A stretch of DNA of 64,000 bases from Bacillus sp. REN3 (GCF_017912555.1 NZ_JAERSD010000011.1:62001-126000); one strand, 5' to 3'; shown: positions 9,204 to 20,192, counted from the stretch's first letter. The notes: generated from the letters alone by a model not told the origin. Made by a program: numbers and translations.

Positions 9204-10035
9204 TCTTGCTGTTTGCGAGCACTGCATCTGGTTTGGCTTGATTCTTGAATTGCTCGAGCATTTGCTCCGAGATGGCTGAATAACCTGCAGGGTTAGGATG
9301 GACTCCATCGTTTGAAAGGAAATCGGGGTTTTCACTATTTATTACTTTTGTTGTCTGGACGACTATGGTTGAAGGTGTCTTTTTCGCCGTTTCGTAAATT
9401 TTTAAATTCCATTTAGGAAGAAGCTTATCTGCAAGTGAATAAAACTCGTGGTCAGCAGGCATTGGATTGTATAGTTCAAGAAACAGGATGGTCGCTGATG
9501 GATTCAGTTCTGCAATCCTAGTTGTAATACCGGATAAGTTTTCCGAGAAGGTTTTTTGCAGGCTGTCGAACGCTTTAAAAGCACTGTAAATATCCTGTTT
9601 TTTTACCATCCTCAGAACGTCGTTGCCACCAATATTCAAGGTAATGATATCAGCTTCCTTTATTTCTGAATCAAAATTTCCGCTTTGAATCAGTTCATTC
9701 AACTTTGCACTTGTGATTCCATTTATTCCTTCGTTTTTGAAGTCAACCTGTTTTCCTATTTGTCCTTCAAGCTGGACTGAAAACCGGCTTACAAGACCTT
9801 CTTCCTCAGAAGCTCCATAGCCGCGGATCACTGAGTCGCCAAGCGCGAGATGGTTGATAGTCCTGTCGCTGGATTTGCGGAAATAATCAATATAGGAAAG
9901 CTTACTTTTATTTATCGTCTCGGAAACACTTTCTTCTTTCATTTTATTTATTTTATATTGCGGGTAATAAATCCACGCTGAGATGGTTAATCCGAAGAGC
10001 AGGGATAGCAACATTACGTATTTTATGATTCTCAT
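9199..10035 (-). CDS. membrane-anchored SGNH/GDSL-family lipase or esterase
   Basis: A 278-residue SGNH hydrolase with one N-terminal membrane anchor (IIKYVMLLSLLFGLTISAWI). Block I is LALGDSVIRGYGAS with the nucleophile Ser, block II Gly in NEGINGITSAKL, block III NIGGNDV, and block V DGVHPNPAGY with catalytic Asp and His. The catalytic part is therefore outside the membrane. An in-frame GTG at 10044 overlaps the AAGGAG site, so ATG 10035, eight bases from it, is the start. It resembles Bacillus YpmR-type proteins. The substrate is unknown. Confidence 0.87.
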   Translation of the reverse strand: MRIIKYVMLLSLLFGLTISAWIYYPQYKINKMKEESVSETINKSKLSYIDYFRKSSDRTINHLALGDSVIRGYGASEEEGLVSRFSVQLEGQIGKQVDFKNEGINGITSAKLNELIQSGNFDSEIKEADIITLNIGGNDVLRMVKKQDIYSAFKAFDSLQKTFSENLSGITTRIAELNPSATILFLELYNPMPADHEFYSLADKLLPKWNLKIYETAKKTPSTIVVQTTKVINSENPDFLSNDGVHPNPAGYSAISEQMLEQFKNQAKPDAVLANSKN

Positions 10036-10204
10036 GATGTTCACTCCTTGATAACTTTATTTTACCAAGGATAATACTAGAAATGGGCAGGGGAGTATTT
10101 CCAATTTTCGAAGGTTTTATTGCGGATTGATGAAGTGAAAAGGAAGTTCATTTCCCTGGAGTTTTGTTATAATTATATAATTATCATATTCAAGGAGTAC
10201 GAAC

Positions 10205-11572
10205 ATGTATCAAACTTATTCAATAAAGGAAAAAATTAAACAGATTTTCATTATGTTAATTCCCATCCTGATTACACAGCTCGGGATGTTCTCAATGGTT
10301 TTCTTCAATACTATCATGTCTGGTAAATACAATTCCTCGGATCTTGCTGGTGTGGCTATTGGTTCTTCCATCTGGAACCCCATTTTCACTGGACTTAGCG
10401 GAATCCTGCTGGCCGTTTCGCCAATTGCGGCCCAACGCTTTGGCGAAAAGAAGGAAGGGGAAGTTTCATCGATATTGTCCCATGGGATATATCTCGCTTT
10501 TATGATTGCTGGAATAGTTCTGGTCCTTGGTTTTTTCCTTCTCGATCCGATCCTTGATGCAATGGATCTGCATGAAAGTGTTCATATGACTGCACATGGC
10601 TATCTCGTTGGTTTGAGCTTTGGGATTATCCCGCTGTTTATATTCAATGTCCTGCGCTCATTCATTTATGCGCTTGGGAAAACAAGGATTGTCATGGTAA
10701 TCCTTTTATCTTCTCTGCCGATCAATTTCTTTTTGAATTATGTCCTGATTTTTGGTTATTTCGGTTTTCCTGAACTTGGCGGGGCAGGGGCAGGTTTTGC
10801 GACATCCGTGACCTATTTCTTCATTGCTGGGATGACAGCATTTATCATCAAAACCCAGCGACCGTTTTCCCAGTATGTAAATATTGAGTCTTTTAAAAGA
10901 TTTTCAGCGGAGCATGTTAAGGAAATCCTTAAAATTGGCGTTCCAATGGGATTGTCCATTTTTTTCGAAACTAGTATGTTCGCTGTTGTGACAATCCTGA
11001 TCAGCAGGTTCGATATCACTACGATCGCTGCTTATCAATCAGCATTGAATATCGTCTCTTTTATGTATATGATTCCAATGAGCATATCGATGGCGCAGAC
11101 AGTATTGGTTGGATTCGAAGTCGGTGCGGGAAGGTATGGGGATGCAAAGGCTTATAGTTGGCTGGGAATATATCTTTCAGTCATCATCGCTGTATTTGCC
11201 GGTGTATTTGTCATTTTGTTCCGTAATGACGTAGCAGGCTTTTATTCAAATGAACCAGCGGTTATCTCGTTAATTGGGCACTTCCTAATTTACGCGCTCT
11301 TCTTCATGATTTCTGATGCCATCCAGGCAACCGCCCTGGCTGCTTTAAGGGGGTATAAGGACGTCAATGTCTCGTTTGTCATCACCCTGATTGCATATTG
11401 GCTTATCTGCCTTCCATTTGGCTATTTATTGGCCAATTATACGAAACTTGGGGCATCCGGCTACTGGATCGGCTTGACAGCTGGATTGCTTGCTGCTGGG
11501 ATATTCCTGTCAGGAAGGCTTGTTTATATTCAAAAAAATCGATTTTCGGCTGAAATGGCAAAAGCAAGTTAA
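10205..11572 (+). CDS. MATE-family multidrug exporter (NorM-like)
   Basis: A 455-residue exporter with the 12 membrane helices of the MATE family, which expels cationic drugs or metabolites using a Na+ or H+ gradient. Two homologous halves are visible: the first begins IPILITQLGMFSMVFFNTIMSG, the second IGVPMGLSIFFETSMFAVV; the motif QTVLVGFEVGAGRYGDA is typical for the second half. AAGGAG precedes ATG 10205. It is a single gene with a TATAAT-like sequence near 10166 and a strong terminator. The substrate cannot be deduced. Confidence 0.92.
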   Translation: MYQTYSIKEKIKQIFIMLIPILITQLGMFSMVFFNTIMSGKYNSSDLAGVAIGSSIWNPIFTGLSGILLAVSPIAAQRFGEKKEGEVSSILSHGIYLAFMIAGIVLVLGFFLLDPILDAMDLHESVHMTAHGYLVGLSFGIIPLFIFNVLRSFIYALGKTRIVMVILLSSLPINFFLNYVLIFGYFGFPELGGAGAGFATSVTYFFIAGMTAFIIKTQRPFSQYVNIESFKRFSAEHVKEILKIGVPMGLSIFFETSMFAVVTILISRFDITTIAAYQSALNIVSFMYMIPMSISMAQTVLVGFEVGAGRYGDAKAYSWLGIYLSVIIAVFAGVFVILFRNDVAGFYSNEPAVISLIGHFLIYALFFMISDAIQATALAALRGYKDVNVSFVITLIAYWLICLPFGYLLANYTKLGASGYWIGLTAGLLAAGIFLSGRLVYIQKNRFSAEMAKAS

Positions 11573-11582
11573 AAGGATACAG

Positions 11583-11616
11583 AAAAAGCGAGGTTTTAAT
11601 TAACCTCGCTTTTTTA
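11583..11616 (+). terminator. strong rho-independent terminator
   Basis: AAAAAGCGAGGTT at 11583-11595 pairs perfectly with AACCTCGCTTTTT at 11602-11614, followed by more T. Confidence 0.92.
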
Positions 11617-11747
11617 TGTAATGCGGACGTTCCTGTTCCGCTGTGAAGCCTGCCAATCGAAATGGATTGCAATGAAGCGGTGCCAGATCTATCAGAAGGA
11701 ATTTCAAGCCACCATGTTGAATAAAAAGGTATAGAGGAGGGACGTCA

Positions 11748-12263
11748 ATGGATTGGATAAAGCTAGTGGATGGAAACTTCAGAGACATAAAAAACCTTGC
11801 GGAGAGGGCGATGGATCAGTTAACCATTGAAGAGCTGAATTATGCACCGAATGAAGAGTCCAACAGCATTTCAATCCTGGTCAGGCATATGAGCGGGTAC
11901 TTGAAATCCAGGTTCAAGGATTTTTTAACAACAGATGGCGAAAAGCCTGATCGTAATCGTGACGCTGAATTTGAAGGGACCTACACTACAAAGGATGAAT
12001 TGCTAAAATGTTGGAACAGCGGCTGGGAAGTGCTTTTCGCTACACTTGATGACTTGGATGAAGGCGATCTTGAAAAGACGGTTTATATCCGAAGCGAACC
12101 TCATAAAGTCATGGAAGCAATCATGCGCCAAGTGGTTCACCATTCGAGTCATGCTGGCCAGATCGTCTACATCGGGAAATTGATAAAAAGCAATCAGTGG
12201 AAAACTTTGAGTATCCCGAGACGCCAATCCGAACAGTTTAATAAAGGCATGATGGATAAATAA
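11748..12263 (+). CDS. DinB-superfamily protein, DUF1572
   Basis: A 171-residue four-helix-bundle protein. The DUF1572/DinB pattern is seen in the early NSISILVRHMSGYLKSRF (first metal-binding His), the middle WNSGWEVLFATLDDL, and VVHHSSHAGQIVYIGKL with the paired His residues. DinB-type proteins bind a divalent metal; several are thiol-dependent transferases (bacillithiol S-transferase is one branch), but no activity can be assigned here. ATG 11748 follows GAGGAGGGACGTCA. The gene stands alone between two terminators. Confidence 0.85.
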   Translation: MDWIKLVDGNFRDIKNLAERAMDQLTIEELNYAPNEESNSISILVRHMSGYLKSRFKDFLTTDGEKPDRNRDAEFEGTYTTKDELLKCWNSGWEVLFATLDDLDEGDLEKTVYIRSEPHKVMEAIMRQVVHHSSHAGQIVYIGKLIKSNQWKTLSIPRRQSEQFNKGMMDK

Positions 12264-12295
12264 AGTCTCACTTGATAGTGTGGCTTTATTTTTTG
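12261..12295 (+). terminator. imperfect rho-independent terminator
   Basis: AAAGTCTCAC and GTGTGGCTTT pair with one bulge each across a TTGATA loop, followed by a T-run. The stretch from here to 12540 holds only the upstream region of the VanW gene; no ORF or clear motif was seen. Confidence 0.6.
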
Positions 12296-12547
12296 ACATT
12301 GGTATGAGCTTTTTTGTTCTTTGGCAGGTTCACTATCAGAGTAGAATAATAATCAGGTGAAATGCTACAAAAAAATTTGTTTGCCCATTTATTTAGATTC
12401 CACCCAAAATGTTTATAGAAAAGATTCCCGATTGGCCTGATATTTCTTTTTCAGGAAAAAATTCTTTAAAAAAGGAAATTGGAAAACATTCCCGAATATA
12501 ATAGAAACTGAATGTTATCAAAAATATAATGAAATGTTGGGGGAATT

Positions 12548-13537
12548 ATGAGCAAGTTTACTCTGATTGCTTTGTGTTTGTTTTCAGTTTGTGTGATTGG
12601 TTTAGCTGGCTGTTCGATGGAAAGCGAGGCAGTAGAAGAGACGGATAGGATAGCAGTCGATCATCCAGGCAAAAGTGATGCAGGGGGAAAAATTCTTGAA
12701 GAAAGAAAGCCCGTGGTGGTATCGGTCATCCATCCTGTGACAGGTGAACTGGTGAAATCCTTGAGCCCTGATGAAATGGGGTTCGGAAGAGACGATGCAA
12801 AATACAGGAAAGAACTGCAAAGGCTGGCCAGGGAACTAGCAAGAGGGGATGGTGAAACCCCTGGATTCGATACCCGGCTGATTCCGGATAAGCTGGGCAC
12901 AGATGGAAAGGTAATAAAGGGCTCCCCAATGACAATCCTGGAGGAAAAGGAATTCGTTGAGAAAGTATTGGAAGCATCGTTAAGAGGCGGAGAAGTCGAA
13001 CTCCCACTCTATATTACTGCCAGCGGTTACAAAACCGAAGATGCAGCCCATTTGGCTGAACAGGTCGTGGCCAAGTACACCACGTACTTTAATCCTTCTG
13101 TAGCAGGAAGGACAAAGAACATTGAGCTGTCGGCAGAAGCAATCAACAATGTCATCCTTGGTGTAGGGGATTATTTTTCCTTTAACACGACTGTCGGTCC
13201 CAGCGATGCGGCACATGGTTACCAGCCAGCTGAAGAAATCGTGAACAAAAAACTGGTGATGGGAATCGGCGGGGGCATTTGCCAGACTTCCTCCACGCTC
13301 TATAATGCTGTTGATGCGCTCGGTGTCGGATACATCGAGAAACACCACCACTCACTGACTGTCGGCTATGTGCCTAAGGGAAGGGATGCGACTGTATCCT
13401 ATGGAGGAAAAGATTTTCGATTTGAGAATACCACCGGAGTACCGCTATTATTAAAAGCGATCGTCGGAAAAGGGACGCTTACAGTGGAAGTCAGGACTTC
13501 ACGCGCTTATGCGGCGATAATCAAAAAAGGAGTCTGA
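12548..13537 (+). CDS. VanW-family lipoprotein
   Basis: A 329-residue exported lipoprotein. Residues 1-21 are a lipoprotein signal (hydrophobic core ending LAGC, lipidated Cys at about 22). A linker region to about 140 is charged. The C-terminal half is a VanW domain: RTKNIELSAEAINNVIL, GDYFSFNTTVGPSDAAHGY, the conserved MGIGGGICQTSSTLYNA, and HHHSLTVGYVP. VanW domains occur in vancomycin-resistance clusters and in many Firmicute wall-associated proteins; their activity is not established. There is no vancomycin-resistance context, so resistance should not be inferred. The G5 domain often found beside VanW is absent. Confidence 0.87.
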   Translation: MSKFTLIALCLFSVCVIGLAGCSMESEAVEETDRIAVDHPGKSDAGGKILEERKPVVVSVIHPVTGELVKSLSPDEMGFGRDDAKYRKELQRLARELARGDGETPGFDTRLIPDKLGTDGKVIKGSPMTILEEKEFVEKVLEASLRGGEVELPLYITASGYKTEDAAHLAEQVVAKYTTYFNPSVAGRTKNIELSAEAINNVILGVGDYFSFNTTVGPSDAAHGYQPAEEIVNKKLVMGIGGGICQTSSTLYNAVDALGVGYIEKHHHSLTVGYVPKGRDATVSYGGKDFRFENTTGVPLLLKAIVGKGTLTVEVRTSRAYAAIIKKGV

Positions 13538-13641
13538 ACAGGAATCGGCCAAAAGATGGAGGGAAAATCAACCTATTGTTGAATGTATCCTTTCGTCAAC
13601 TTCCTTATTCTTAAGTTAAGAATAAGAGGAGGCGATTCATA

Positions 13642-13785
13642 ATGGATTTAGACCAATTTTTCTTGGAATATATATGGGGAATCAGGAAAGAAGAAATGAG
13701 AAGAGAGGCTGCCTTTAAGGAAACGTATAAGCTATACCCCGAAGAAAACCAAAAGGTCGATAAAACAGATTCCTGCCAATGCTAA
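13642..13785 (+). CDS. small hypothetical protein (47 aa)
   Basis: A short ORF starting MDLDQFFLEYIWGIRKEEMR and ending DKTDSCQC. AGAGGAGGC lies 9 nt before the ATG, a strong site. The final CQC is followed by a stop codon that lies within the left arm and loop of a strong terminator, so the end of the gene and the end of the transcript coincide. No family recognised. Confidence 0.6.
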   Translation: MDLDQFFLEYIWGIRKEEMRREAAFKETYKLYPEENQKVDKTDSCQC

Positions 13786-13803
13786 GGCAGGGATCTGTTT
13801 TAT
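13759..13803. terminator. strong bidirectional terminator overlapping two stop codons
   Basis: ATAAAACAGATTCCTGCC pairs with GGCAGGGATCTGTTTTAT with one mismatch across an 8-nt loop. It serves the 47-aa ORF on the plus strand and the gene at 13800-14024 on the minus strand. Confidence 0.88.
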
Positions 13804-14024
13804 GATGGCTGCTTCTCTTCTCTGGCATTAACAAGCAGTCCTCGCTTCACCCAGAACCGGAAATTATCAACAGGGAAAACACAACGGTTCTGTGCATTGC
13901 TCATTTTGATGATTAAAGTGCTTTCAGAAACCTCAAGGATTTTCAGTTTTTTAGAATGATAAATATTCGGCAAGAATCCTTCTTTTATTGTGAATTCCAT
14001 CTTTGATTTAAATTTCAAGGACAT
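13800..14024 (-). CDS. hypothetical protein (74 aa)
   Basis: A basic, soluble 74-residue protein starting MSLKFKSKMEFTIKEGF with an alternating strand pattern (KLKILEVSESTLIIKM) that suggests a small beta-barrel. A GGGGGA site precedes ATG 14024 closely. No recognised family, signal peptide or membrane helix. It is convergent with the 47-aa ORF and shares its terminator. Confidence 0.6.
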   Translation of the reverse strand: MSLKFKSKMEFTIKEGFLPNIYHSKKLKILEVSESTLIIKMSNAQNRCVFPVDNFRFWVKRGLLVNAREEKQPS

Positions 14025-14152
14025 TTCCCCCTATAAAAAAGTGTCTTTAGTATTTGCATCTTAGTCAGTTTTGATCCTTTACTATTTTTGTAACAAGTTA
14101 AGAAAGCTTGGATCCTGATAAAAATCGGAAGCGTCATTATGGGAGGAACAAT

Positions 14153-14699
14153 ATGGCCCGGCTTTATATCGCGCTTTTCTTAGCATCTTTTTTTAGATAT
14201 TTTCAATCTGCCACAGTGGATATTTTTACTGATCTGGATTCCTTTTTTAGCGGGATTACTGTATTTCACGTTGGATCCTGTGCTGTTTGAGAAAAAGGCG
14301 GATAAAATACTGAACTTTTTAAAGAAATCGAGACATCCACATTATTAGTTCACATACCATTTATACAGAGAAGATCTTCCAGCGGCCGAAAGTCATATCC
14401 GGAAAATTAATTCGAAGCAGCTTAGAACGGTTGATCAAATCCTCCTCTTTATTTGGCAGGAACGGGTATTTGAAGCAAAAGCACTGTTACCACAGCTGAA
14501 AGACAATATGTATAAGTGTTACTACAATGCCTTGATCGCCTTGGAAGAACGGAATCGAAAAGCATTTGCGGAATCCATGGAAAAAGAGAAGGATCCATTC
14601 TACCGTAACGTGCCGGAAATTCAGGAAAAGGCCCATAACGGGATGAATGAAGAGGCTTTAGACAATCTTGAGCAACTGCTTGTTAGCAAGGAGGATTGA
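14153..14699 (+). pseudogene. broken gene for a ~180-aa membrane-anchored protein (one frameshift, one nonsense codon)
   Basis: Translation starts at ATG 14153 after GGGAGGA and reads MARLYIALFLASF, then leaves frame at a T7 run (14188-14194). With six T the frame would continue as LDIFNLPQWIFLLIWIPFLA, then GLLYFTLDPVLFEKKADKIL and so on to a TAG at 14346-14348. The same frame continues after the TAG for 116 more codons (FTYHLYREDLPAAESHIRKI through ALIALEERNRKAF to LLVSKED) and ends with a normal stop at 14699. The reconstructed product has two membrane helices and a helical, TPR-like soluble C-terminus. Two separate lesions make decay more likely than a sequencing error. I do not recognise the family. 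Confidence 0.75.
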
Positions 14700-14744
14700 A
14701 ACTGATATCGGGTATCCTATATAAAAAAGAATTGGAAAGACAGT

Positions 14745-14773
14745 AAAAAAGCGGGAGAGCCTCCCGCTTTTTC
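14745..14773. terminator. bidirectional rho-independent terminator
   Basis: AAAAAGCGGGAG at 14746-14757 pairs with CTCCCGCTTTTT at 14761-14772 across a 3-nt loop. It lies after the pseudogene and beyond the 3' end of metH. Confidence 0.9.
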
Positions 14774-14905
14774 TATCTGGCACAAGTTTCTCAAGTCTAT
14801 TCGTCCGCTCATAAGCCAAGCGGAGTTTTCAGCATGTTGGGCAGTTCCTGTAGAATCACGCCACAGATACTTTTAAAAGGATTCCTTAAAATACTTAAGA
14901 TACAG

Positions 14906-17900
14906 CTATAATACATTGAAGTATCTGGCTTCAGGATGGGAAAATACGATTGCTGTAACAGAAGCTTCGGGTTCCATCATACATTCTTCTGTCAGCTGGA
15001 TGCCGATGTCCTCAGGTCTTAAAAGTTTGAACAGTTTCCTCTGATCCTCAAGGTTTGGACAGGCTGGATAGCCAAAGGAATATCTTTGTCCCTTGTACTT
15101 TGCAGCGAAACGATCTTTCATCGTCATATCCGGCGGGTCCGGAAAGCCCCAGCGGTCACGCATCTGGCGATGGATTAGTTCCGCAAAGCCTTCAGCGGTT
15201 TCAAGGGCCAAAGCCTGTAACGCATGGCTTTCAAGAAACCGGCCTTCCTGTTTAAGCTTCTCCGCTGCCTGGCGGATACCATTGCCGGATGTCACGGCGA
15301 ACATTCCAACATAATCGACTTCAGGATCTGATACCGGCCGTACATAATCCGAAAGACAGAGCCTTGAGGAGGATTCCTGGCGCGGGAACGCAAATGTCTC
15401 GATGACTTTGCTGGGTTCCTCGGGATCGTAGATATAGAGCTTGTTTCCGTCTGATTTTGCAGGGAAGAACTGATACACAGCGGCAGGCTGAAGCCAGTTG
15501 TGTGTTTTTGCCTCAGCAATAAGAGATTGAATGACTTCATTTACCTTAACAGCTTTTTCATTGCCCTCTGCAAGCAGTTTTTCGATCTTGCCTTTTACCC
15601 CAAGGTGGTGCCCAAGAAGCATTTGCCTGTTGATATACGGCTCGATATGCGCGGCCGAGTAGGTTTTCAATAGATGCCGCTTTGTATCCTGAGGTATAAA
15701 AACTGGAGCTTCGGCAACTGTTTTGGGCCGTTCCAGCACCGCAGTCGCTGTCCGTCCTTCATTGTTCAGAGCTGGCCGTTGCGCCACTGCTTCTTGCTTT
15801 GCTTTCTGCTCTCTGAATAGCTTGGCATTTTCATCAGGATCCTGCAATTGGTTAGCAAGTGACAGTCCATTCATCGCATCTTTTGCATACAACACAAGGC
15901 CATCGTATTCGCTGGCAATTTTCGTATCGGTGAATTTCCTTGATAATGCTGCGCCGCCGACTAATATGGGGATATTGATTCCGGCCTGGTTCAGGTCGCG
16001 TGCGGTCAGAACCATTTGCTGCGCCGATTTGACAAGCAATCCGGAAAGGCCGACCATATCGGGTTCTTCTTTTTTAACTGCTTCAACAAGTGTTGTCGGG
16101 TTCACTTTAATGCCAAGATCGATCACTTCAAATCCATTGTTGCTTAGGATGATGTCTACCAGGTTCTTGCCGATATCATGGACATCCCCTTTGACAGTAG
16201 CGAGCAGGATTTTCCCCTTTGATGAGGTTGAATCGTTTTTTTCCATATGAGGTTCCAAATAGGAAACCGCTGCTTTCATTACCTCTGCACTCTGGAGGAC
16301 TTCTGCGACAATCAGCTGATTGTCATTGAACAACCTGCCGACCTCTTTCATGCCATCCATTAATGGACCGTTGATGATTTCCAGCGGGGCAGGGTAGGCA
16401 GCTAATGCGCCATCAAGGTCGGGAAGCAGTCCTTCCTTCGTACCCTCCACCACGTAGTAGGCCAACCGTTCCTCCAGCGTCATATCAGGAATGATCCTTT
16501 TTGTTTCTTTCTTCTTGTCCCTGTAAAACTCTGTAAATCCAGCTAAAGCCTGATCACTTGTTTGGAAAAGCAGCTTTTCGGCCATTTTGACTTCTTCGTC
16601 ACTGATCGAGGCAAACCGCTCAAGCTTCTCCGTGTTGACGATTGCATAATCCAGGCCAGCCTGGGTGCAATGATAGAGAAAAACGGAATTAAGTACCTCA
16701 CGGCCTACAGGAGGAAGTCCAAAAGAAACATTACTGATCCCAAGGATTGTCTGTGTTTCCGGAAAAGCTTCTTTGATACGCCTGATTCCGTCAACAGTGG
16801 CTTTTGCCGAACCGATGTATTGCTGATCACCTGTTCCTACAGGGAAGACAAGCGGGTCAAAGATCAGGTCTTGCGGAGGAACCTTGTATTTATTAACTAA
16901 TAGATCGTATGAGTGCTTGGCGATTTCCAGTTTCCTGTCGGCTGTGACGCCCATTCCTTCTTCATCAATCGTGCCGACAACGACAGCAGCTCCGTATTGA
17001 TGTATTAGACGGGCAACGGATTCGAAACGCTCTTCGCCGTCTTCAAGGTTCACGGAGTTAATGATAGCCTTTCCCTGTATATAGGTGAGTGCTTTTTCAA
17101 TCACTCTGTCATCTGTCGAATCGATCACAAGTGGCACCTTGACTTTTTTGACTGCCTCTTTGATGAAAAGCTCCATATCGGCAAGTTCATCCCGGTCGGG
17201 ATCCGCCAGGCAGATGTCGATTACGTGGGCTCCATTTTTCACCTGGGCTCTTGCGATTTCCGCTGCTTCCTCAATCTTGCCTTCGGAGATTAAGCGCTTG
17301 AATTTACGGGAGCCGATGACATTGGTCCGTTCACCAACCATGATTGGCCGAAGTGTCGGATCATCATATATGAAAGGCTCGATACCTGAAACCATATGGT
17401 ATTGATTTTTAACTTTTTTGCGTGGGGGTCGGCTCTCCATCCTTTCTGCCATTGCTTTTATGTGGTCCGGTGTAGTGCCGCAGCAGCCGCCTACGATGTT
17501 CAACCAGCCTTCACCGGCAAAATCGGCAAGCTTTTGTGCAAGTGTGTCTGGTGTCTCATGGTAATGCCCATCCTCATCAGGCAGCCCGGCATTTGGGTAA
17601 CAGCTCACAGCCGAAGAAGCAAGATTGGACAATGAACGCAAGTGCTCCTGCATGAATTCGGGTCCAGTGGCACAATTCAGGCCAATCGCTATCGGATTCA
17701 TATGTTTAACAGATATATAGAAGGCCTCGATGGATTGGCCGGCAAGCGTCGTGCCCATAGGTTCGATTGTCGCTGATATCATCAATGGGATTTCTTTTCC
17801 GCTTTTCCTGAAGGCTCGTTGGATACCAGTGTAGGCTGTCTTGACATTGAGGAGATCCTGGCTTGTTTCAAGCAAAAGCAAATCGACATTCCCATCAAGA

Positions 17901-18349
17901 AGGCCTAAAGCCTGTTCTTCATACGCTGCAGACATGGCTTCGAAGGTTGTACCGCCAGTTACGCTCAGCGTCTTCGTCGTTGGACCCATCGAACCGGCAA
18001 CAAAACGCGGCCATGCCGGAGAGGAGGCCTGATTTGCAGCCTTTCTTGCGATTTCGGCAGCGGTTTTATTGATTTCATAAGCTTTTCCGCCTAATTGATA
18101 TTCATCAAGTACAAGGCTCGTGGCGCCAAAAGTATTCGTTTCAATGATATCTGCTCCGGCTATTAAATACTGCTGGTGGATTTTTTCGATTACCTGCGGA
18201 GCGGTGAGATTCAGGTTCTCGTTACAACCTTCGTAATCTTCGCCGCCAAAATCTTCCGCAGAAAGATTCGCCTGCTGGAGCATGGTCCCCATGGCACCAT
18301 CCATGATAAGAATCTTTTTTTCCATCTGTTCAATTAACATAGTTGACAT
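14906..18349 (-). CDS. metH: cobalamin-dependent methionine synthase
   Basis: A 1147-residue four-module enzyme that moves a methyl group from methyltetrahydrofolate through cobalamin to homocysteine. The homocysteine domain comes first ([10 protein letters not shown] near 16; zinc ligands GLNCATG and [11 protein letters not shown]). The pterin domain holds [14 protein letters not shown] and the B12 domain [15 protein letters not shown] with the lower-ligand His, then [13 protein letters not shown]. The C-terminal reactivation domain has the AdoMet motif region [22 protein letters not shown] precedes ATG 18349, and the start lies inside the end of yitJ (20-nt overlap). Last gene of the S-box operon; it commits this organism to B12 for at least one route to methionine. 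Confidence 0.97.
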   Translation of the reverse strand: MSTMLIEQMEKKILIMDGAMGTMLQQANLSAEDFGGEDYEGCNENLNLTAPQVIEKIHQQYLIAGADIIETNTFGATSLVLDEYQLGGKAYEINKTAAEIARKAANQASSPAWPRFVAGSMGPTTKTLSVTGGTTFEAMSAAYEEQALGLLDGNVDLLLLETSQDLLNVKTAYTGIQRAFRKSGKEIPLMISATIEPMGTTLAGQSIEAFYISVKHMNPIAIGLNCATGPEFMQEHLRSLSNLASSAVSCYPNAGLPDEDGHYHETPDTLAQKLADFAGEGWLNIVGGCCGTTPDHIKAMAERMESRPPRKKVKNQYHMVSGIEPFIYDDPTLRPIMVGERTNVIGSRKFKRLISEGKIEEAAEIARAQVKNGAHVIDICLADPDRDELADMELFIKEAVKKVKVPLVIDSTDDRVIEKALTYIQGKAIINSVNLEDGEERFESVARLIHQYGAAVVVGTIDEEGMGVTADRKLEIAKHSYDLLVNKYKVPPQDLIFDPLVFPVGTGDQQYIGSAKATVDGIRRIKEAFPETQTILGISNVSFGLPPVGREVLNSVFLYHCTQAGLDYAIVNTEKLERFASISDEEVKMAEKLLFQTSDQALAGFTEFYRDKKKETKRIIPDMTLEERLAYYVVEGTKEGLLPDLDGALAAYPAPLEIINGPLMDGMKEVGRLFNDNQLIVAEVLQSAEVMKAAVSYLEPHMEKNDSTSSKGKILLATVKGDVHDIGKNLVDIILSNNGFEVIDLGIKVNPTTLVEAVKKEEPDMVGLSGLLVKSAQQMVLTARDLNQAGINIPILVGGAALSRKFTDTKIASEYDGLVLYAKDAMNGLSLANQLQDPDENAKLFREQKAKQEAVAQRPALNNEGRTATAVLERPKTVAEAPVFIPQDTKRHLLKTYSAAHIEPYINRQMLLGHHLGVKGKIEKLLAEGNEKAVKVNEVIQSLIAEAKTHNWLQPAAVYQFFPAKSDGNKLYIYDPEEPSKVIETFAFPRQESSSRLCLSDYVRPVSDPEVDYVGMFAVTSGNGIRQAAEKLKQEGRFLESHALQALALETAEGFAELIHRQMRDRWGFPDPPDMTMKDRFAAKYKGQRYSFGYPACPNLEDQRKLFKLLRPEDIGIQLTEECMMEPEASVTAIVFSHPEARYFNVL

Positions 18350-20192
18350 TTTGTTTCCTCCTTAAGAGAAGGCTGCTGTATTCATTGGCATGGCTTGCCA
18401 GTTCAACCGTCATCTCGTAGTTCATGAAAGGGGTGATCAAGTAAATGCCGTTAAAAAGTTCTGATGCAGCCTCGATCAGACCTTTCGTAATGGCGATCCC
18501 TTCGCGCTTGGATTGGACTGGTTCATTATTGAATTTCGCCATTATGTCAAGGATATCCTGTGAAATTTTGATTCCCGGGACTTCGTTATGCAAGAATTCC
18601 GCGTTCCTGCTGCTTGTCAGCGGCATCAGTCCAATATAGACCGGAGTGACGAGGTGTTTGGTCGCTTCATATACTTCAAGCAGCAGTTTCTCTGAATAAA
18701 CCGGCTGGGTAATGAAATAGTCCGCTCCGCAGTTTATTTTCTTCTCCATCCGGGCAACTGCCTTATCAATCGAACGGACATTGGGATTGAAAGCAGCGCC
18801 AATTGAAAAAGCGCCTTTCTGGCCAAGGTCTTTTCCAGAATAGGATAATCCTTCATTGAATTGCTTGATCATTTCAATCAGTTCAAATGACGAGACGTCA
18901 AAGACGGACGAAGCTCCCGGGAAGTCGCCGACTCGCGCAGGATCTCCGGTGATGGCAAGCACATCATGCAGGCCAAGCGTGTGGAGGCCCATTAAATGCG
19001 ACTGCAGGCCAATGATGTTTCGGTCGCGGCAAGTCAGGTGGACCAGCGGCCTGAGACCTACATTTTCTTTGACAAGATGGCCGATTGCGGCATTGGAAAT
19101 TCTCGGAGAGGCAAGGGAATTGTCTGCCAAGGTCAATGCATCGATCCCGGCTTGCTTCAGTGCATTTGCTCCGGAAAAAAATCTGGTTGTATCCAATTTT
19201 CGCGGAGAATCAAGTTCAACAATGACTGACGGCCGTTTCTTTACAATTTCCTGAAGGGGCGCTGTTGTTCTTTTAATCTCTCTCGATTGGATGATCATTT
19301 TTTCTTTTTGGTGCAGGACCTTTTTTTCTGCTAAAGGATGAACACCCTTTAGCTTGTCTGCAAATGCTTTTATGTGTTCTGGTGTAGTACCGCAGCATCC
19401 GCCGATCAGCCGGACTCCCTGGCTGCGGAATTTCACCGCTGATTTCCTGAAATATTCAGGGGATCCTTCGAAATGGAACCTTCCGTCTGTATAAGAGGGG
19501 AGGCCGGCATTCGGATACGCGGAAAGGAAAGCACTCTTTGGGATTTCAGCCTGTTCAAGGCTGGCAATCATATGATGCGGACCAAGACGGCAGTTTAGCC
19601 CAACAACATCAGCACCTAATTGATCCAAGCTTTCAAAGGCTTTCTTAACAGGAGTTCCGTCCTGCAGGATCCCGACTTCCTGAAGAGAAATCTGGGCAAT
19701 GATAGGCAAGTCAGTTTCCTTCCTGGCGATTTTTAATAGTGTCTCAATTTCCTCCAAGTCGTAAAAAGTTTCAAGGATCAACCCATCGATTCCTTCCAGG
19801 AGAAGACAGTATAGCTGTTCACGAAAGCTCCGCTTGATTTCCTCAAGAGGGATGGCAGATGGCTTGAATCCACGGGAACCTCCAATGGTTCCCAATACAT
19901 AAGCGTTGTCACCAGCAGCCTGGCGCGCCAGACGGATGGCAGTACTATTAATCTCCTTTACATGGTCTTCCAGGCCGTATCTTTGAAGCTTTATATAATT
20001 TGCTGCGTACGTATTTGTCTGGATCAAGTCAGCCCCCGCTTCAACATAGGCTTGGTGGATGCCGATAATCTCCTGCGGATGGGATACATTCAACTCTTCA
20101 AAGCAAGTCCCGGTTCCGAACGAGTAAAGGAGGGTTCCCATTGCACCATCTGCTATTAAAATCTCATTCTGCAATCTTTCCAGGAAGCTCAT
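18330..20192 (-). CDS. yitJ: bifunctional homocysteine S-methyltransferase / methylenetetrahydrofolate reductase
   Basis: A 620-residue fusion. Residues 1 to about 290 form a homocysteine S-methyltransferase domain ([10 protein letters not shown], then zinc ligands in GLNCRLGP and [11 protein letters not shown]). From about 320 a MetF-type reductase domain follows ([44 protein letters not shown]) that makes methyltetrahydrofolate for MetH. An in-frame GTG at 20201 is too near the AAGGAG site; ATG 20192, eight bases from it, is the start and overlaps the metC stop (ATGA). The order next to metH gives methyl-donor synthesis and methyl transfer from one transcript. Confidence 0.95.
   Translation of the reverse strand: MSFLERLQNEILIADGAMGTLLYSFGTGTCFEELNVSHPQEIIGIHQAYVEAGADLIQTNTYAANYIKLQRYGLEDHVKEINSTAIRLARQAAGDNAYVLGTIGGSRGFKPSAIPLEEIKRSFREQLYCLLLEGIDGLILETFYDLEEIETLLKIARKETDLPIIAQISLQEVGILQDGTPVKKAFESLDQLGADVVGLNCRLGPHHMIASLEQAEIPKSAFLSAYPNAGLPSYTDGRFHFEGSPEYFRKSAVKFRSQGVRLIGGCCGTTPEHIKAFADKLKGVHPLAEKKVLHQKEKMIIQSREIKRTTAPLQEIVKKRPSVIVELDSPRKLDTTRFFSGANALKQAGIDALTLADNSLASPRISNAAIGHLVKENVGLRPLVHLTCRDRNIIGLQSHLMGLHTLGLHDVLAITGDPARVGDFPGASSVFDVSSFELIEMIKQFNEGLSYSGKDLGQKGAFSIGAAFNPNVRSIDKAVARMEKKINCGADYFITQPVYSEKLLLEVYEATKHLVTPVYIGLMPLTSSRNAEFLHNEVPGIKISQDILDIMAKFNNEPVQSKREGIAITKGLIEAASELFNGIYLITPFMNYEMTVELASHANEYSSLLLRRKQNVNYVN

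Noticed and set aside
12548-13537. Vancomycin-resistance gene
   Set aside because: VanW domain is present but no vanA/H/X, vanR/S or vanY genes surround it; such lipoproteins are common in Bacillaceae without resistance.
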